A stretch of DNA of 51,573 nt from Candidatus Omnitrophota bacterium (GTDB lineage Bacteria; Omnitrophota; Gorgyraeia; Zapsychrales; JANLHA01): positions 1-51,573 of the forward strand of contig JAGLNJ010000116.1 in assembly GCA_023139575.1 (NCBI GenBank), given 5' to 3'. How positions within the stretch are numbered: the first letter of the stretch is position 1; each line of letters opens with the position of its first letter. Below are positions 16,393-26,204 of this stretch, piece by piece. A model generated the notes under the pieces. The model was not told where the DNA came from. It was given only the letters and a program-made list of their open reading frames with translations, and did no database searches. The position numbers were made by a program, and so were the translations under genes.

Positions 16393-17340
16393 TTAAACGC
16401 TCTTAATGATATCTTTGACATTCTCTCGGCGCATCACTCGCGCCCGCGCTTCTAATTGATAAAAATAATCAACCGCCCAATATAACGAATAAGAAATAGA
16501 CGCTATCGCGAGTGCCGCGCAACCACTTGCACCGTAGAAACGCCTAAAAGAAAAGCCCCTTGATCCGTGAATAACAAACTCAGTCAATATTAATATAATG
16601 CCTATACCCGCCGTAAACAATCCCCATCTATAAAACTTATACTTATCTGAGGGTTGCAGGACAATAGCGAATATGATAACAATGAGATCCTGTATGCCGC
16701 GAATAACCCGCGTGAAAAAATTGTACTTTGATATCCCGTGCTCGCGTTTGTGATGCGTGATGGGTATTTCCGTGACCTTAAATCCTTTTTGATGGGCTAA
16801 GACGGCAACAAAACGAAACAGGTCCCCGTATACATTTATTTCTTTCATCATACTCATGCGAAAACACTTCAAGCCGGAAAAATAATCGTCAAAATTTAAC
16901 CTGATCAGCAGCCGGACAATGATGTTAAAAATTTTGGAAGTAAAAACCTTGAACGCGCTGTCATGTCGATCCGTTCGCTCCCCGGAAACAACATCATACC
17001 CTTCTTCCATCTTTTCGATCAGTTTCGGAATATCTTCGGGAAGATGCTGCAAGTCACTGTCAATAATCACCGCATAATCTCCTGTTGCCACATCGAAACC
17101 CCTCTCCAAGGCGGCAGCCTTGCCCCCTCTTTCCCGAAGATTAATCACCGTGACATGCGCATAATCATTATGCATGGCCATCAGGATTTTCTCACTATCA
17201 TCCGTTGAGCCGTCATTGACAAAAATAATCTCATGTTCTTGCGTCAACTGGCTCGCCGTCTGATGCAGACGCGCAGTCAACGCAGGCAAATTTTCCGCCT
17301 CATTGTGCAAAGGGATAATAATGGATAGTTTATAACTCAT
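16393..17340 (-). CDS. Family 2 glycosyltransferase, DPM1/ArnC-like, membrane-bound
   Basis: 315 residues. The catalytic GT-A domain starts LSIIIPLHNEAENLP, with FVNDGSTDDS and the DSDLQH (DxD-type) metal site, and ends before two membrane helices (about 225-290). This matches polyprenyl-phosphate hexose transferases such as DPM1 or ArnC, which load a sugar on undecaprenyl phosphate at the inner membrane. Its ATG overlaps the stop of the upstream radical SAM gene by four bases (ATGA). Confidence 0.92.
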   Translation of the reverse strand: MSYKLSIIIPLHNEAENLPALTARLHQTASQLTQEHEIIFVNDGSTDDSEKILMAMHNDYAHVTVINLRERGGKAAALERGFDVATGDYAVIIDSDLQHLPEDIPKLIEKMEEGYDVVSGERTDRHDSAFKVFTSKIFNIIVRLLIRLNFDDYFSGLKCFRMSMMKEINVYGDLFRFVAVLAHQKGFKVTEIPITHHKREHGISKYNFFTRVIRGIQDLIVIIFAIVLQPSDKYKFYRWGLFTAGIGIILILTEFVIHGSRGFSFRRFYGASGCAALAIASISYSLYWAVDYFYQLEARARVMRRENVKDIIKSV

Positions 17341-18692
17341 ACGAATATTTTTTTAATGAGACCCCATGCCCTTTTAAAACTGAACAGCTTAAAAACCTTT
17401 ACCGGTGATAATAAATAATATGACAGATAACACCCCGTTTGAAAACGGATTAATTCTTTTCTGCTGAATTGGTCAAATTCCAAGGCAACCCCCGCCTGCT
17501 TGCAATATTCACTCCAATCATGCGTGCGCAAGCTGTAGCCGCCTTTATTCTTCTCTGCCATATCATAAATAGCCGTCGCCGGGAAAGGGGTTAATATGGC
17601 AAAATTGGTCCGGGAAGAATAATGACGCATCTTTAAGGCGAATTTCCTGGTCTTTTTTAAAGATTCTGTTGTCTCTCCGGGTAAGCCCAAAATAAAATTC
17701 ATTTCCACACTCTTGATCCCGATTTTTTTAAATATTTTCAAAACCTTTTCTGCCTGTTGGGGGCTTGTTCCTTTACCGCATTGTTTTAAGATTTCCGGCT
17801 CGGCCGACTCAATCCCCAAGCTCACGTCCACGCAACCGGAATCTTTCATGGCCCGTATCAATTCTTCATCAACGGTATTCACCCTGGTACTGGCTATCCA
17901 TTCAATTTTAAGATTCCGTCGGATGATCTCCTGAAACACTTCCATCGCATGGGATTTCTTTAACGGAAACGTCCCGCACTTTAAAGAAAACCGCTTTAAT
18001 CCATAGGTGACGATATTGTGTTCTATTTCATCAACAATTCTTTGCGGATTTTTGTAGCGCACATTCACGCCTAAAGCCCGGAAACAAAAAACGCAGGTAT
18101 AGGGACAACCACGAAGCGGCTCAACAGGAATAATGTGATACTTATTTAAATCATAAAGATGCCAGGCCGGGAAAGGTTGCGCTTCAAGATCTTCAAACTC
18201 ACCTCGCGGAGGATTAAGATGAACACCCCCTTGATCATCACGATAAACAATGCCTTGCACCTCATTTAAAGGTGTTCCCTTGACAACCTCTTTAAATGTC
18301 GTCTCTCCTTCCCCCACCACACCGATATCAAACATAAGAAATTGTTTAAGAGTTTCTTCGGGCAAAGCGGTGACATGATGACCGCCCACCAAGGTTGCAA
18401 TACCCGGGTTCTCCTTTTTTACCGCTTCAGCAATCCGGGCGGCATCATGGGTCTCTTCGGTATAAGCCGGCATACCCAAAAACTGCGGGCAAAAAGAAAT
18501 GATCTTGTTAACAATTTCTGCTAAACCTGATCGGTCAGCCTGCGGGTCGCAAATCAAAACATCATGGCCTTCTTTGCGCAAAACGGCGGCCAGAAGAGCC
18601 ATGCCGACGCGCAAATGCGGTTCCGTATTCTGCACATTATCTTTTCGGGCAGAAACAAAAGAGCTATTCAATAAAACGATTTTTTTACTCAT
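17337..18692 (-). CDS. B12-binding-domain radical SAM protein
   Basis: 451 residues. The N-terminal half is a cobalamin-binding-like Rossmann domain (ICDPQADRS, LVGGHHVTALPEE, VVGEGETTF), without a clear DxHxxG His ligand. The radical SAM core has C-P-Y-T-C-V-F-C (CxxxCxxC) followed by ITRRNLKIEW-type strands and GLPGETTESLKKT. Proteins of this class carry out methylations or rearrangements in lipid, glycan and natural-product pathways. It overlaps both neighbours by four bases, so it sits inside an operon with a GT2 and a flippase-like protein. Confidence 0.9.
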   Translation of the reverse strand: MSKKIVLLNSSFVSARKDNVQNTEPHLRVGMALLAAVLRKEGHDVLICDPQADRSGLAEIVNKIISFCPQFLGMPAYTEETHDAARIAEAVKKENPGIATLVGGHHVTALPEETLKQFLMFDIGVVGEGETTFKEVVKGTPLNEVQGIVYRDDQGGVHLNPPRGEFEDLEAQPFPAWHLYDLNKYHIIPVEPLRGCPYTCVFCFRALGVNVRYKNPQRIVDEIEHNIVTYGLKRFSLKCGTFPLKKSHAMEVFQEIIRRNLKIEWIASTRVNTVDEELIRAMKDSGCVDVSLGIESAEPEILKQCGKGTSPQQAEKVLKIFKKIGIKSVEMNFILGLPGETTESLKKTRKFALKMRHYSSRTNFAILTPFPATAIYDMAEKNKGGYSLRTHDWSEYCKQAGVALEFDQFSRKELIRFQTGCYLSYYLLSPVKVFKLFSFKRAWGLIKKIFV

Positions 18693-19672
18693 TTTAAATC
18701 AGCATCCGTTTTTTTTATTAACATCTCTTTATGCGCCGCTGACAGAAGAAAGTAGGGGACGGCTCCCATCAGACTGGGCAGCAGCAAGAAGAAAAATAAG
18801 TACAATATCGAGAAACCGACAATCGTTTCATCCTTGATCTCCAGAAATGAAAAGAAGAATATCAGAACCGCGTCACGTGTCCCTAGCCCGGCTATGGAAA
18901 TAGGTAAAAAGGTCAGGATCATCGCGGCTGACATGCTCACCGCCAAATACCAAAAGGGTATTTCCATGCGCAAAGAATTTGCCATTAACCTGAGCGCGAA
19001 AAAAAAAATCCCATAAGCCAGGACATTTAATAGAACAGGAACAACGACCCTGTTTGTCCTGAGCATACGCAACCCATTGATCGCCTCATCAAAATGAGAC
19101 GTCCAGCTTATTTCGTTCGACAAACCATCTGCCGGCTTTAAAAAGGGCTTAACCTGATCAATGATTTTGTGACGAAAACTATACATCACCCAGCAAAGCC
19201 CAATAACAAAAACACTGATAAGCGCCATTTCCCGAAACCAGATTTTAAACAAAACAGGGATGCCTATCAAAGCCATACATGCCACCAACGCCAGATCAAA
19301 AAAACGATCAACAAAAACATTAGCAAAGATCTGGCCCGCCACCCTTTCCGGCGCATGATATTTTTTAATAAAATATACCCGGCTCAAATCTCCTACTCGA
19401 GCCGGTGTAAAGGCCCCCATAAATGTGCCGATAAAATATATGCGTAAAGTCGATAAGATGGAACAGCTTATGCCATTAAGGCGCAATAAGGCATTCCAGC
19501 GGAGAGATTTCATCATTTGGACGAGACAGGACAGCAGACCGACAGAGAACAATAAACCGATTTGCGCCTCCTTTAATTCACCCCAAATACGGCTGATATC
19601 GATCCGATATAAAATAAAAATGAAGCCGGCAACCCCTATGAATTGATAAAGTCTTTTTGGTTTCATATGCAA
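18689..19672 (-). CDS. Lysylphosphatidylglycerol synthase-type integral membrane protein (UPF0104, flippase-like)
   Basis: 327 residues, about eight membrane helices. It has the UPF0104 pattern: LLRLNGISCS, FIGTFMGAFTPARVGDLSRVYFIKK, VFVDRFFDLALVAC and LPISIAGLGTRDAVLIFFF. Members include MprF-type membrane domains and glycolipid flippase candidates. In this operon a role in moving or making a glycolipid is reasonable but inferred. The start overlaps the neighbouring gene by ATGA. Confidence 0.88.
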   Translation of the reverse strand: MHMKPKRLYQFIGVAGFIFILYRIDISRIWGELKEAQIGLLFSVGLLSCLVQMMKSLRWNALLRLNGISCSILSTLRIYFIGTFMGAFTPARVGDLSRVYFIKKYHAPERVAGQIFANVFVDRFFDLALVACMALIGIPVLFKIWFREMALISVFVIGLCWVMYSFRHKIIDQVKPFLKPADGLSNEISWTSHFDEAINGLRMLRTNRVVVPVLLNVLAYGIFFFALRLMANSLRMEIPFWYLAVSMSAAMILTFLPISIAGLGTRDAVLIFFFSFLEIKDETIVGFSILYLFFFLLLPSLMGAVPYFLLSAAHKEMLIKKTDADLK

Positions 19673-19682
19673 AGCGGAAAAA

Positions 19683-20630
19683 TTATGAACATCTTAAGGC
19701 GTCCAAGACCTCGGTAACGGCAACCGAGCCTTCAAGATTGTCTTGACGATTTCTGAGACCCTCAAAGAAATCCTCAAGGGCCAGGCGCAGGTTGTGACTT
19801 TCATCTATTTGAAAAGACTTCTCTTCCCGGATAAGATCCGGATCTAAAACGTTTTTATCCTGTCGATATACGCTGAGTTTAACGGAATCGGGAACCATGC
19901 AGTCATAAATGATCGTACCCTGCTCGCCGTAGATAAAAACTTTTTTCTCACTCTCGGGACAATGCAGGCTTAAATCAATGAATCCCTTAACACGGGCATC
20001 TTTTGTTTGAAAGGTAATAATCCCGGATGTGATCACGTCATTAGTAACCATGGTTGTTTGTGCAGAAAATTGCATGGTATTCAGCGGAAGAAAGAGGTTG
20101 ATAATGGACAACGCATGCGATCCGATAAGGGCATACACATCATAATCCGTGAAGCGTCCTAATTGGCGGATGAAAACATCAATACTCTTTAAGTCCCCGA
20201 TGACCCCTTCGTTTATCATTTTCTGGACCATCTTCAATGCCTTGGAAAAAGTAAATGTATATTCGGTCATCAAAACCTTTTTCTTCTCCTTTGCCAGGGA
20301 CTGCAGTTCATGGGCTTCCTGCCTGGTCATGGTAATGGGCTTTTCCACCAAAACATTCTTATTATTCATAAGCGCCTGCTTGGTCAAGGCGTAATGCGTA
20401 ATAATAGGTGTAGCGATAACAACCTGGCCGACATCCTCGTCCCGCCAAACGCGTTCGATATCAGGAACAAATTCTGCGCCGTATTCCTTTCCAATGTTTT
20501 CCTGTGTAAGATTTTTTAACGAACGGAAATGCACGTATTTGAGGTGAAACTGCTCGCTTTTTTTGAGATAGGAGTATAGTTTCTTTCCCCAATAGCCATA
20601 TCCCAATAAAGCAATATTTTTTTTATTCAT
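19683..20630 (-). CDS. Gfo/Idh/MocA family oxidoreductase
   Basis: 315 residues from ATG 20630 (MNKKNIALLGYGYWG), chosen because it begins one base after the stop of the upstream gene and AGGGA lies about 9 bases before it; a longer frame reaching back to 20723 overlaps that gene and has no homologous content. N-terminal Rossmann motif GYGYWG; VEKPITMTR is the family EKP motif. These NAD(P)-dependent enzymes oxidise or reduce sugars, here probably a nucleotide or glycan sugar given the operon. Confidence 0.9.
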   Translation of the reverse strand: MNKKNIALLGYGYWGKKLYSYLKKSEQFHLKYVHFRSLKNLTQENIGKEYGAEFVPDIERVWRDEDVGQVVIATPIITHYALTKQALMNNKNVLVEKPITMTRQEAHELQSLAKEKKKVLMTEYTFTFSKALKMVQKMINEGVIGDLKSIDVFIRQLGRFTDYDVYALIGSHALSIINLFLPLNTMQFSAQTTMVTNDVITSGIITFQTKDARVKGFIDLSLHCPESEKKVFIYGEQGTIIYDCMVPDSVKLSVYRQDKNVLDPDLIREEKSFQIDESHNLRLALEDFFEGLRNRQDNLEGSVAVTEVLDALRCS

Positions 20631-20631
20631 A

Positions 20632-21771
20632 TTATGCATCCCTGATCGATTGAATGGCGTTAAACTCGCGGTTGATTTCAAAGGCCATACGGTTGCATCG
20701 CGCCCCGTGGCTGAAGCATTCAAAACAGCGAAAATCCGGATCCTGCCCCTTAAGAATCATTTTTTCCAATTCTTTGACGGTTTCGGGAATCGGCCCGATA
20801 ATACCGTAACTAAATGTCGGCGATCCGATGCTTGAACAACGATAAACGTTACCGTCCGCAGCTAAAGTGATCTGATAATAGGTATAAATGCATTGAGAAT
20901 AATTCATCTGGTCAACATCCTGATTAGAAGGCGGAAAATAAAAGATGAACGGTCTTTGCTGTGTATCAAGTGAGATATATTTCTGAAGGCGCCGCTCATA
21001 ATCAATATTTTGCGGTACCTCAACGGTTTCTTTATAGTTATGGACTTTATCAAACGACTTACCGTATTGGTCATAGGGAATGGAGAAACGCAGCGAATCC
21101 ACTTCAAGCTCTCGGGTGATTTCGACTATCCGGGCAATCTCTTCATCCGAAGAATTGAAGCGGTTCATCAAATAGCATACCCGCACAGCCGGATTATCGG
21201 GATTCTGATCTCGAAACTTCACCATCATCCGAATGCCTTCAATAATGTCGTCAAAATAATTTTTATCGAGATTTTTGGTTTTCATGTGGCTTTCCGGCGT
21301 TCCCGCATCAAGGCTCACCGACACATAATCCTTATGCTCCATCATCCGAAAAACTGTGGTCAGAAAGCCGCTCTCCGATTCCATCGCCTTCAGACGAGAT
21401 CCATTGGTATGAATACCGAAGAAAACTTTATGTTTTTTAGTAACTTTGAGAAAGTCTAAAAGGTGAGGATTTAAAAGCGGCTCAGTGTAGGCGCCGCCAT
21501 AAATATAATATTCACATTTATCCGGGCCGATCTCATCAATAAGCTTTAAGGCCCGCGGTTCATCCATCCCCAAGGCCTGATTAAGGAGCCCTCCCTGACA
21601 GTAATAGCATTTGAAATCACAGGCCCGCTCCTTATCACCCGGAAGGTGGATTTCTAACTGGCGCGGGTAAACCAATTCTCCGGAAAAGACCTTTTTAAGA
21701 CTCCCCCCCAGAAAATTTTTGAGGATTTCCAAATAATTATAATTTTTAAGGCGATTTTTTGATTCTTGCAT
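20632..21771 (-). CDS. Radical SAM/SPASM-type protein
   Basis: 379 residues. The radical SAM motif is C-D-F-K-C-Y-Y-C in GDKERACDFKCYYCQGG. The C-terminus has further Cys residues (QCIYTYYQITLAADGNVYRC, CFECFSHGARC) arranged like a SPASM or twitch auxiliary cluster. Such enzymes modify peptides, sugars or cofactors; the Gfo/Idh gene following directly points to a sugar-type substrate. This is the first gene of the operon down to 15575. Upstream is a 240-base A+T-rich gap shared with the divergent aldolase gene. Confidence 0.87.
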   Translation of the reverse strand: MQESKNRLKNYNYLEILKNFLGGSLKKVFSGELVYPRQLEIHLPGDKERACDFKCYYCQGGLLNQALGMDEPRALKLIDEIGPDKCEYYIYGGAYTEPLLNPHLLDFLKVTKKHKVFFGIHTNGSRLKAMESESGFLTTVFRMMEHKDYVSVSLDAGTPESHMKTKNLDKNYFDDIIEGIRMMVKFRDQNPDNPAVRVCYLMNRFNSSDEEIARIVEITRELEVDSLRFSIPYDQYGKSFDKVHNYKETVEVPQNIDYERRLQKYISLDTQQRPFIFYFPPSNQDVDQMNYSQCIYTYYQITLAADGNVYRCSSIGSPTFSYGIIGPIPETVKELEKMILKGQDPDFRCFECFSHGARCNRMAFEINREFNAIQSIRDA

Positions 21772-21888
21772 TTCTTTTATATATAAATCTAATTTTATTG
21801 ATATATTACCCCCAAAATATTTTTAAAACAAGCAATATAGTCAAAAAAAATTATTAATCTCTTTATACGCCAAACCGCAAGATAAAAC

Positions 21889-21916
21889 TGGACTTTGGGA
21901 TTAATTTATATATAAT
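21889..21916 (+). promoter_or_regulatory. Sigma-70-type promoter candidate for the aldolase gene
   Basis: TGGACT (21889-21894) and TATAAT (21911-21916) are separated by 16 bases, matching the -35/-10 pattern with a perfect -10 and 4 of 6 bases at -35. It lies about 95 bases before the aldolase ATG in the A+T-rich divergent gap, giving a leader of about 85-90 bases. Confidence 0.5.
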
Positions 21917-22011
21917 CTTAAGCTTAGACAGAATGATACACATCAAATCCAGATTTTTATCTTTAGGTATAAATTAACGCCAAACAACCATTATTAACAA
22001 AGGAATGAAAC

Positions 22012-23019
22012 ATGACTTCTTACAAGGAATTAGGGTTTGTTAATACCCGCGAAATGTTTAAGAAAGCCATGGCAGGCAAATATGCTGTTCCTGCCTATAA
22101 TTTCAACAATATGGAGCAGATTCAAGCCATCATTACTGCCTGCCTTGAATCGCAATCTCCTGTTATTTTGCAAGTCTCAAGCGGCGCCCGCAAATATGCC
22201 GACCAGACACTTCTCAAATACATGGGGCAAGGCGCTATTGAAATGATGCGCACCCATGCCAAAGAAAAAGGCCTGAAAGAAATACCGATCGCCCTTCATT
22301 TGGACCATGGCGACACTTTTGAATTATGTAAATCATGCGTGGAATCCGGTTTTTCTTCAGTTATGATCGATGGTTCGCATCATCCTTATGACAAGAATGT
22401 TGAATTAACCAAACAAGTTGTGGCATACGCTCACCAGCATGATGTCACCGTTGAAGGCGAACTCGGCATCTTGGCCGGCATCGAAGATGATGTTGTCGCG
22501 GAAAAGTCATCATATACCAATCCGGAAGAAGTTGTCGATTTTGTTCAGAAAACCGGCGTTGATTCGCTGGCCATCTCTATCGGGACATCTCATGGGGCTA
22601 ATAAATTCAAACCTGAACAATGCACGCAGAATGAAGACGGCGTTTACATTCCACCGCCATTGCGTTTTGATATTCTCGAAGAAATTGAAAAACAAATCCC
22701 CGGCTTCACGATCGTTCTGCACGGTTCTTCTTCCGTTCCGGTTGAGGCGGTAAAGATCATCAATGATAACGGCGGGGCTTTAAAGGATTCAGTCGGGATC
22801 CCTGAAGAACAGATCCGTACTGCTGCTCAATCAGCTGTGTGTAAAGTGAACATCGACTCTGACGGCCGTCTCTGGATGACCGCCGCCGTCCGAAAGCATT
22901 TTAACGATAAACCGGCTGATTTCGATCCAAGAAAATATCTTGGGCCGGCACGTGTTGCGCTCATCGAGATGTATAAGCATAAAAACGAAAGTGTCCTCGG
23001 CTCAGCAGGCCAGGCATAA
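22012..23019 (+). CDS. fba: Class II fructose-bisphosphate aldolase
   Basis: 335 residues. Catalyses cleavage of fructose-1,6-bisphosphate, or its formation in gluconeogenesis, using zinc. HLDHG (96-100) supplies the catalytic Asp and a zinc His, VEGELG (147-152) the Glu region, GTSHG and VLHGSSS the other zinc and phosphate-binding loops. Length and end match class II enzymes of the FbaA/CfxB type. AAAGGAAT precedes the ATG, and a strong terminator follows. It is a single-gene unit with its own promoter, and codon choice appears more biased than in its neighbours, as expected for a highly expressed gene. Confidence 0.94.
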   Translation: MTSYKELGFVNTREMFKKAMAGKYAVPAYNFNNMEQIQAIITACLESQSPVILQVSSGARKYADQTLLKYMGQGAIEMMRTHAKEKGLKEIPIALHLDHGDTFELCKSCVESGFSSVMIDGSHHPYDKNVELTKQVVAYAHQHDVTVEGELGILAGIEDDVVAEKSSYTNPEEVVDFVQKTGVDSLAISIGTSHGANKFKPEQCTQNEDGVYIPPPLRFDILEEIEKQIPGFTIVLHGSSSVPVEAVKIINDNGGALKDSVGIPEEQIRTAAQSAVCKVNIDSDGRLWMTAAVRKHFNDKPADFDPRKYLGPARVALIEMYKHKNESVLGSAGQA

Positions 23020-23037
23020 AGTATTGAATATCTAATA

Positions 23038-23075
23038 ATGGGGCACCCCGCCGGCAGTGAGGTGCCCCATTTTTT
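23038..23075 (+). terminator. Intrinsic terminator of the aldolase gene
   Basis: ATGGGGCACC (23038-23047) pairs with GGTGCCCCAT (23061-23070), ten base pairs around a 13-base loop, followed by TTTTT. It starts 18 bases after the aldolase stop. There is no T run on the other strand, so it acts rightward. Confidence 0.88.
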
Positions 23076-23081
23076 ATCTCT

Positions 23082-24017
23082 TTAAAAAAGCAGTAATTCT
23101 ATCTCATCAATGTTGAAACTCTCCCCTTCACCGCTGCGCTGTAAAATCATATATTTTCGCGTAACCAACGCTGCCTTCTCAACACTTCCCATGGCTGAAA
23201 GGCTGTCCGCTAAAAGCCGATACGCATCAATCGCATGAGGATTAAGAGCAATCAATTCCTGGGCGTTTTTTAAAGACTCAACATAATTCTGCAAATGATA
23301 CAACGCCACCCCCTTTTGCCATGTGAAAACACCGTCGGCATTAAGCCCCATACTGATAGCGGCCAAGGAATTATACCTCATAATTTTATATTTCTTTTCA
23401 TGTAAACAGCATTGATTAAGCAAGACAAAAGTATCGCGATAAGCATCCCTTAATCTTTCTGACAATTCCCTGGTCAGATCTTCTCCTTTACGGTGTTGAA
23501 TAAAAGGAAATATGATCGGCGATGACGTTATAAAATGAAAAACCTCCTCTTTTGACGGGGCTAAAGCCTGCAGGAGAAACCTCATCGCGTCCTGATACTT
23601 TCCTTCCTTAAAAGAAATAGCCCCCAAATTATAGCTCAGCGTAAAATACTCCGGGGCTATTTCAACGGCCCGTTGGTAATACTCATACGACTTCTCCTTC
23701 TCTCCAAGATAATAATTACAAAATCCCAGCATACTGTAGGCACCATACCTATCGGCCCCGGGGGGAGAATATTTCATTATGTGCTCATAATACTGTTTGG
23801 CATCGGCAAAGATCTTCTGATCTGCTTCGGCATAACCGCCTTGATATGATGCAAAAGCAGTTAAATCCGGCATCAACCGGCTTGTGGCGAACGCCTTGGC
23901 TGATGTCCAGGCATCATTGCTTTTAAAAACACAAATTGCCGAAATAGTTAAAAGCAGATAAACGAATCCTAAGCGGAATCCCAGGGCTTGAGGATATTTT
24001 TTCAACCGATTAAACAC
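23082..24017 (-). CDS. TPR-repeat membrane-anchored protein
   Basis: 311 residues. One N-terminal membrane helix (about 14-33), then at least five TPRs from about 75 (AKQYYEHIMKYSPPGADRYG; AYSMLGFCNYYLGEKEKSYE; YFTLSYNLGAISFKEGKYQD) to the C-terminus. It should act as a periplasmic scaffold. Its start overlaps the end of the YfhO gene by eight bases, so it probably works with that protein in surface glycan or glycolipid assembly, though the partner is inferred only from position. Confidence 0.82.
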   Translation of the reverse strand: MFNRLKKYPQALGFRLGFVYLLLTISAICVFKSNDAWTSAKAFATSRLMPDLTAFASYQGGYAEADQKIFADAKQYYEHIMKYSPPGADRYGAYSMLGFCNYYLGEKEKSYEYYQRAVEIAPEYFTLSYNLGAISFKEGKYQDAMRFLLQALAPSKEEVFHFITSSPIIFPFIQHRKGEDLTRELSERLRDAYRDTFVLLNQCCLHEKKYKIMRYNSLAAISMGLNADGVFTWQKGVALYHLQNYVESLKNAQELIALNPHAIDAYRLLADSLSAMGSVEKAALVTRKYMILQRSGEGESFNIDEIELLLF

Positions 24018-26181
24018 GCCTTCTTTCTTCTTTCCATGACATAATGATCAAGCTGATAAATACAGCAGAAAACACCACCAAACAAAAAATGTGAAACACA
24101 TAGTCGCTGAATTTTCCAAATCGGAAAAAAAGAATATTCTCCCCCGGAGGAACCCACACCCCTTTAAAGGCCGTGTCAGCAGGATACAGCGCAGTTTTGC
24201 TGCCATTAATAAACGCCTGCCACTTGCTATGATAGGCATCATGATAGACAAGAAATTTCTCTTTTGGAAAATCCGTCTTAATTTTCAAGCTGTTGGCATC
24301 AAAGGCAAGAACTTGCAATTCCGGGGAATTCTCCTCAAAAAACTGCGGATATCTTCTGCCTGTGCCCCCCCTTAAAGCATCTTCTTTAAGGCTGTCTTTC
24401 GGCACATAGGCGATGTTCTTCACATGTGATACTTTTTTCTCAAGATCAATAAAATTTTCTTCCTGGACGTATTGGGCAGCATCGTAAGCGACAAACTTAT
24501 GGCTGAAATAACTGCGAAAGAGATAATGATTAATATTCATATTCAGCAGATTAACACCCCTCATCGCATAATATATCGACCGGGGCTGCCACTGTGGAAT
24601 AGGTCGATCTTCCGCCGCACCGATATCAATGAGTTCTTGATAGGGAATGGCCTCACCCCAATCATTATTTGTGAATAAAAATTCTTGTGAAAAGTTGTCG
24701 TATCGATTGGGTGTTTGAGGCGCATTGACATTCTTACTGAAATAATGATAAACCTGCAAGGGCTGGATCAAAATAATAAAAAACAGGAGAAGAAACAGCC
24801 ATCCCCTTTTATTTTTAAATATTCCCAAATAGTATAAATGAAAAACCGCCAAACTCCCCCCTATCGACAGAAAAGAACTGGCAATCGGCCGCTCAAAGAT
24901 AATCATCAGTACCACTGAAACAATATGCACCATCCAAATAACGATCAGCGCCCAGGCCTTATGCCTGTTCGGGGCTGTTAGCAGGCTGAAAATCCTTCCT
25001 AATATATCAACCATTAACAGGATCAGGAGTGGCAGCACGGCAAACCATAAAAAGAAATGGAAATTCCGGAAGTATTTAAAGTAAAAGACATGCTGATACA
25101 AAATTTTATACAAGGGAGTGAATTTCGGAGCGCTCAGCAGAAAGAAAAAAATCAGAGAACAAACAAAAAATAAAATCCGTTTATTAACCTTGATAATTGC
25201 TCCCGAAATTAATAAAAGATACCCGAATAACGGAATATAAAAAACGGCAAATTTGAACCGACTCAACTCGTTGAGAAAAGCGTACGAAAAAAAGATTTCT
25301 TCCAAAATTGACCAGATGCCAATGGTGGCAACATGCACACCTAACACATTAGAGGTCGTCTTAAGGGACTGGCGTCCGGGCAGGCTCATCTCCCCTTGCG
25401 AGGCTCTTATAAAAAATAATATGCCTGGTAATACGGCTATCATGATGGCTCCCAGACACAACAACACCAGCAGTTTATTCTCTTTAACAAACCCGACCCA
25501 TCTACGCCAGATAACAGGAATGGTCGATGCGTAAACTAAAAAAAAGACAGCCGCAAGCAGGATTACGCATGTCAGGAAATAAAACGGAATATATGTGGTC
25601 AATAGCAGCATGATAGTAAATGTCATGCCAACTAAAAGACTCTTCTGCGGCTGGCGGCAGAATCGAAATATAAGACAAAAGAACCAGATCATCGGGACAA
25701 AAACTAAAACAATATATGAATCAAATATCCTCGTACCCATTGACGAAAATAGTAACAAGAGAAAAGCCGTAAAGGCAAGAAGCCGGTCTCGAAAAATATC
25801 CCGGGCCAGCATATAAAAGCCTGTTGTTCCCAGAAAGAAGTAGAAAGAATGAAACAGAAGATATGCCGTCTTGAAGGGGAAATTAAATATTTTATGGAAT
25901 ATGAGAATCAGCGCTAAGAAAGGATTGAAACAGCCGATGCGCATCAGGAAAAAATCATTATTCGACCCGAAGTTCCACTGCGGATCCCATAAAGGAATAA
26001 CACCTTTTGCCAAGTTATCTAAATAAAATTTGGTGTGTTCGTAATAAGAAATGGCATCTGAAGTGATGTCTAACTTGCAGAAAAGAAAATCGCGGAAAAG
26101 AAAAAGCCAAACAGCAAATGAAACGGCAAATAATAAAAAAACCCCTTTGCCGCCCCACTCTTTATTTCGTTTGGCGTTCAT
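24010..26181 (-). CDS. YfhO-family multi-spanning membrane protein
   Basis: 723 residues with about 12-14 membrane helices and a soluble segment (about 480-670). The C-terminal signature is clear: LVYHDAYHSKWQAFINGSK, LYPADTAFKGVWVPPGENILFFRF. YfhO proteins belong to the GT-C superfamily and in Bacillus take part in glycosylating lipoteichoic acid. The early acidic LFRDFLFCKLDIT and HTKFYLDN loop follow the GT-C pattern. A second YfhO protein lies at 26701 on the opposite strand. The sugar and acceptor are unknown. Confidence 0.85.
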   Translation of the reverse strand: MNAKRNKEWGGKGVFLLFAVSFAVWLFLFRDFLFCKLDITSDAISYYEHTKFYLDNLAKGVIPLWDPQWNFGSNNDFFLMRIGCFNPFLALILIFHKIFNFPFKTAYLLFHSFYFFLGTTGFYMLARDIFRDRLLAFTAFLLLLFSSMGTRIFDSYIVLVFVPMIWFFCLIFRFCRQPQKSLLVGMTFTIMLLLTTYIPFYFLTCVILLAAVFFLVYASTIPVIWRRWVGFVKENKLLVLLCLGAIMIAVLPGILFFIRASQGEMSLPGRQSLKTTSNVLGVHVATIGIWSILEEIFFSYAFLNELSRFKFAVFYIPLFGYLLLISGAIIKVNKRILFFVCSLIFFFLLSAPKFTPLYKILYQHVFYFKYFRNFHFFLWFAVLPLLILLMVDILGRIFSLLTAPNRHKAWALIVIWMVHIVSVVLMIIFERPIASSFLSIGGSLAVFHLYYLGIFKNKRGWLFLLLFFIILIQPLQVYHYFSKNVNAPQTPNRYDNFSQEFLFTNNDWGEAIPYQELIDIGAAEDRPIPQWQPRSIYYAMRGVNLLNMNINHYLFRSYFSHKFVAYDAAQYVQEENFIDLEKKVSHVKNIAYVPKDSLKEDALRGGTGRRYPQFFEENSPELQVLAFDANSLKIKTDFPKEKFLVYHDAYHSKWQAFINGSKTALYPADTAFKGVWVPPGENILFFRFGKFSDYVFHIFCLVVFSAVFISLIIMSWKEERRRV

Positions 26182-26204
26182 GAAGAAAAAATAATCCTTC
26201 CTTT

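Noticed and set aside
20631-20723. Longer N-terminus for the Gfo/Idh gene
   Set aside because: The extra codons lie entirely in the upstream radical SAM gene and do not resemble the family; the Rossmann motif starts right after ATG 20630.
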